From: Chitinispirillales bacterium
GTDB lineage: Bacteria; Fibrobacterota; Chitinivibrionia; Chitinivibrionales; Chitinivibrionaceae
Length of the DNA stretch: 25,596 nt
Direction of reading: 5' to 3'
NCBI GenBank assembly: GCA_031254455.1
Contig: JAIRUI010000032.1
Location: forward strand, 1-25,596
Below the pieces are notes generated by a model. The model had not been told where the DNA came from, did no database searches, and saw only the letters and a list, made by a program, of their open reading frames with translations. Position numbers and translations under genes: made by a program. This document shows, in pieces, positions 23,891 through 25,596 of the stretch (its first letter is position 1; each line of letters opens with the position of its first letter).

Positions 23891-25186
23891 ATGACAATCG
23901 CACAAAAAGCAGAAATCGCCAAACAAGCGGGAATAACGCTTTCGGCGGCAAGCGGAGAAATGAAAAACAACGCTCTTAGAACGATTGTGCAGGAATTGAA
24001 AAATCAAAAAGAAAAGATTTTTGAAGCCGGCAAAAGAGACGTTGAAAACGCCCGTACCGACAATTTACCAAATCCAATTATCAAGCGGCTTGTTTTTGAT
24101 GAAAATAAATTGTATGACGTAATTTCCGGAATAGAACAGTTGATAAATCTTGATGAACCAGTCGGTAAAACGCTTTTGGCTACGCAATTGTCGGACGGCT
24201 TAGATTTGTACCGCGTGAGTTGTCCGATTGGCGTAATCGGAGTTATTTTTGAATCGCGTCCGGACGCTTTAGTGCAAATTTCTACGTTGTGTTTGAAATC
24301 CGCAAACGCGGTGATTCTCAAAGGCGGCAGTGAAGCTAAAAATATAAACAAAGCGCTTTTTGACGTAATTTACTCGGCTTCAATTAAGGCGGGAATTCCT
24401 GACGGCTGGGCTGTTTTGGCGGAAAGCCGCGATGACGTAACGGAGATGTTAAAATTGTCCGATTATATTGATTTGCTTATTCCGCGCGGTTCTAACGAAT
24501 TTGTGAAATACATAATAAACAACACGAATATTCCAGTGACCGGACATTCCGACGGAATTTGTCATCTGTATATCGACGAATTTGCCGATGTCGATAAGGC
24601 GGTGAAAATCACGTTTGACTCAAAAACACAGTATGTTGCGGTTTGCAACGCCGTTGAAACGCTTTTGGTTCACGAAAATATCGCAAATGATTTTTTACCG
24701 AAAATTCTCAAAGAATTTGCAGGGAAAGTAGAATTACGCGGCGATGAAAATGTTATGAAAATACTTCCCAGCATAAAAAAAGCCAACAACAATGACTGGA
24801 CGAGTGAATATTTGGACTATATTTTGTCGATAAAAATCGTGAAAAACTTAGGCGAAGCGATTGAACATATAAACAAATTCGGCTCCGGACATACCGATAG
24901 CATTGTGAGCGAAAATTTGGAAAATATAAAAAAATTTATGCTGCTTGTAGATTCCGCTTGCGTGTTTGGCAATTGCTCGACAAGATTTAGCGACGGGTAT
25001 AAATTTGGTTTTGGAGCGGAAGTAGGAGTAAGTACCGGAAAAATCCATTCGCGCGGACCGGTTGGACTTGACGGGTTACTTATTTACAAATACAAATTGC
25101 TCGGAAATGGGCATACAGTATTTGATTTTGCAAACAAAAAAACGGAGTTTACACACATTCAATTAAACAAAAATTGTCCGTTGTAG
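23891..25186 (+). CDS. proA: Gamma-glutamyl phosphate reductase
   Basis: Second enzyme of proline synthesis, reducing glutamyl-5-phosphate to the semialdehyde with NADPH. The 431 residues match the family in length: CPIGVIGVIFESRPDALVQI (111-130), LKGGSEA (143-149), IPRGSNEFV (197-205), NIPVTGHSDGICHLY (213-227), and the catalytic cysteine Cys252 in QYVAVCNAVETLLVH. ATG has GGAGG 4 bases upstream. The usual partner proB is not in the window; it does not precede proA, and what follows is an insertion sequence. Confidence 0.97.
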   Translation: MTIAQKAEIAKQAGITLSAASGEMKNNALRTIVQELKNQKEKIFEAGKRDVENARTDNLPNPIIKRLVFDENKLYDVISGIEQLINLDEPVGKTLLATQLSDGLDLYRVSCPIGVIGVIFESRPDALVQISTLCLKSANAVILKGGSEAKNINKALFDVIYSASIKAGIPDGWAVLAESRDDVTEMLKLSDYIDLLIPRGSNEFVKYIINNTNIPVTGHSDGICHLYIDEFADVDKAVKITFDSKTQYVAVCNAVETLLVHENIANDFLPKILKEFAGKVELRGDENVMKILPSIKKANNNDWTSEYLDYILSIKIVKNLGEAIEHINKFGSGHTDSIVSENLENIKKFMLLVDSACVFGNCSTRFSDGYKFGFGAEVGVSTGKIHSRGPVGLDGLLIYKYKLLGNGHTVFDFANKKTEFTHIQLNKNCPL

Positions 25187-25240
25187 GCAGAAAAAGTCTT
25201 TATAATTTTTTTCGATAGAATATAGGAGAATTATATACGT

Positions 25241-25596
25241 GTTTGTTGCACAAGTAAAAAGAGGAGGGATTATAAAAGATAGCATTCACTACTTTCTTTT
25301 TAGTATTTTTTTATAAACAATAACATATAGGAGGTATAAATGCAAGGGAAAAAAGAATACGAGGAGAAACTATTTATAAGTTTTCAGTTATCCCAACGAG
25401 TTCCATCCAACAATTTTTATCGGCAATTAAACGACATTCTTGATTTGTCATATTTACGAGATTTGACTAAGAAGTATTACGGTCAAGAAGGTCAAAAGAG
25501 TATAGATCCGGTAGTATTTTTCAAATTGATGCTTGTAGGTTATTTTGAGAATATAAACTCGGATAGGAAGATAATAGAACAATCATCGCTTCGTTT
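25241..25596 (+). mobile_element. Left part of an insertion sequence (IS1182/IS5-like), cut by window edge
   Basis: The transposase gene at 25340 proves an element. Its left end must lie between the proA stop (25186) and 25340. GTTTGTTGCACAAG (25242-25255) looks like a possible terminal repeat, but the right end is outside the window so it cannot be checked. The left boundary given is a guess. Confidence 0.4.
25340..25596 (+). CDS. Transposase, N-terminal 85 codons (IS1182/IS5 type)
   Basis: ATG 25340 has a consensus AGGAGG 5 bases upstream. The visible part has RVPSNNFYRQLNDILDLSYL (21-40) followed by GQKSIDPVVFFKLMLVGYFE and SDRKIIEQSSLR, the usual N-terminal (DUF772) pattern of IS1182-family DDE transposases, where this helical region precedes the catalytic domain. 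The catalytic residues lie beyond the window. The frame is intact as far as seen, so the copy may be complete. Confidence 0.88.
   Translation, partial: MQGKKEYEEKLFISFQLSQRVPSNNFYRQLNDILDLSYLRDLTKKYYGQEGQKSIDPVVFFKLMLVGYFENINSDRKIIEQSSLR

Noticed and set aside
1..25596. CRISPR array, phage genes, toxin-antitoxin pair or restriction system
   Set aside because: No regular spaced repeats and no signature proteins of these systems were seen; the FIST-like/71-residue pair has no toxin-antitoxin features.

Overview
This is an AT-rich bacterial window with densely packed housekeeping genes. The best guess is a member of the FCB superphylum, more likely Fibrobacterota or a close relative than Bacteroidota. 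The reasons are two exported proteins with type IX secretion (T9SS)-like C-terminal sorting tails, a bacterial geranylgeranylglyceryl phosphate synthase, and a SecA with a long insertion and a zinc-binding tail. Most genes also have strong AGGAGG-type Shine-Dalgarno sites, which Bacteroidota usually lack. This placement is inference.

Layout. Positions 1-2741 (minus strand) hold cca (CCA-adding enzyme), a small membrane protein and a family 4 uracil-DNA glycosylase cut by the window edge. Positions 2806-4625 (plus) hold a lipoprotein and a second exported protein, separated by a strong hairpin. Positions 4674-7490 (minus) hold a secreted leucine-rich-repeat protein, a 71-residue protein and a FIST-like protein. 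Positions 7713-8561 (minus) encode the alpha subunit of a class I fumarase, divergent from ddl (8630-9658, plus); a 16-bp perfect palindrome lies between them. Positions 9707-17112 (minus) form a compact run secA - tmk - S41 protease - PpiD-like chaperone, a protein export and envelope quality-control cluster with thymidylate kinase inside it.

Positions 17113-17480 are the only gene-free stretch above 300 bases. It carries a leftward terminator, a good rightward promoter and a terminator-like hairpin placed between that promoter and the start of an unrecognised 205-residue protein (17481-18098). The terminator of that gene lies inside the 3' end of the convergent gene. Positions 18102-20801 (minus) hold aroE, a small T9SS-tailed protein and a NodB-type deacetylase-like protein, nearly or actually overlapping. 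Positions 20878-23825 (plus) hold an HU-like protein, the GGGP synthase, xseA and birA, tightly packed. proA (23891-25186) follows as its own unit. The window ends in the first 85 codons of an IS1182/IS5-type transposase.

No tRNA, rRNA or CRISPR array was seen. Nothing here is clearly a new defence or mobile system. The best candidates for new biology are the hairpin-controlled unknown gene at 17361-18182, the FIST-like/71-residue pair, the HU-like protein lacking the DNA-kinking proline, and a 13-base AT-rich motif repeated upstream of several transcription units.
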